64,000 bases of DNA, taken from NCBI GenBank assembly GCA_949825065.1, contig OX463856.1, positions 19,588,632-19,652,631 on the forward strand. Reading direction: 5' to 3'. The notes under the pieces are model-generated. The model saw only the letters and a program-made list of their open reading frames with translations, was not told where the DNA came from and made no database searches. Within the stretch, counting starts at the first letter, position 1. Each line of letters opens with the position of its first letter. Position numbers and translations under genes: made by a program. Source of the DNA: Odontocerum albicorne. Its lineage: Eukaryota; Arthropoda; Insecta; Trichoptera; Odontoceridae. Below are positions 61,955 through 64,000 of the stretch, piece after piece.

Positions 61955-62485
61955 TGCAAACTATGCAACAATCATTATCAACGAAGGCCAAAGTATAAGG
62001 CCCATATATAAAAATGATCGCACAAGATTTGTAAAACTTATAAATTAAGTAACAAGGTTCGTTAAGAAAATGCACCAGAATTAGCAAACTTTTTAGAAAT
62101 ACAATTTTTACAATCGTGCAATAAGATTTATGAATCTTATTTATTGTGTTCCTTAATGTTCTTCAGCCACTGAGCACATGTTCATGTACACAAAATATCT
62201 CAACACTATTAATTAGCAGGATTTGTCATAATTGCAAACTAACATATGCAACAATCATTATCGACGAAGGTAAAAATATAAGACCCGTATATAAAAATTA
62301 TCGTACAACAAGATTTGTAAAACTTATAAATTAAGTAACAAGATTCGCTAAGAAAATGCATCAGAATTATCAAACATTTAATATCGTGCAATGAGATTTA
62401 TAAATCTTATTTCTTGTGTTTCTTAATGTTCTTCAACCACTGAGCACATGTTCATGTACACAAAATATCTCATCACTATTGGTTC
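61955..62485. repeat. Direct duplication, unit about 265 bp
   Basis: 'caacaatcattatc.acgaag' and 'ctgagcacatgttcatgtac' each occur twice, about 265-290 bp apart. Copies differ by scattered changes. Related text with 'caacaagatttgtaa' extends left to 60960. Confidence 0.82.

Positions 62486-64000
<1,515 letters not shown>

Overview
This is AT-rich, repeat-dense nuclear DNA from an insect. It has no operons, ribosome-binding sites or closely packed genes. The coding signal sits in short exons (56-197 bp) bounded by GT/AG splice sites and separated by kilobase introns full of transposon debris. An insect odorant-receptor tail, mariner and hAT elements, a Gypsy-type LTR retrotransposon and tRNA-derived SINEs all point to an insect. 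The sequence alone does not fix the order.

Host genes. (1) The left 28 kb is one gene on the minus strand. I assembled 15 exons by hand, from an ATG at 27999 down to 584, where the gene runs off the window. The joined reading frame is 590 codons with no stop and a matching splice phase at every junction. It aligns end to end with the N-terminal half of anoctamin-8 (ANO8/TMEM16H) as I know that family. (2) Between 48438 and 50753, also on the minus strand, lie the last three coding exons (114 residues) of a 7tm_6 odorant receptor. Its upstream exons are not visible; a 200-N assembly gap and a young 9-kb retrotransposon lie directly upstream.

Mobile DNA. A LINE family is present in about eighteen broken pieces, and at least four younger elements have inserted into those pieces: a TTAA-flanked MITE at 7115, a mariner at 24013, a mariner at 43506 and an hAT MITE at 49177. 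Mariner relics of six recognisable types occur at 2471/21499, 4401, 9831, 24013, 32212 and 43506. Two hAT MITEs keep perfect 8-bp target duplications. A second LINE (29.5-31.0 kb, minus) shows an endonuclease domain cut by a SINE. A third, CR1/Jockey-like LINE (39.4-41.3 kb, plus) keeps most of its reverse transcriptase. Several tRNA-like SINE families are scattered throughout. The Gypsy-type element (51664-60780) has nearly identical LTRs, an open gag and protease, a reverse transcriptase cut off before its YxDD motif, and about 3.8 kb of non-coding internal DNA with tandem repeats.

Repeats. There are (AT)n and (ATAC)n tracts, a perfect 132-bp inverted repeat at 9124-9441 between AT tracts, several minisatellites (units of about 62, 70, 72 and 120 bp) and short palindromes. 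I saw no rRNA, no convincing stand-alone tRNA, no CRISPR array and no new multi-gene system. The best leads are the decayed exon duplicate inside the anoctamin gene, the perfect palindrome, the non-autonomous Gypsy-like element next to the odorant receptor, and the repeated nesting into one LINE family.
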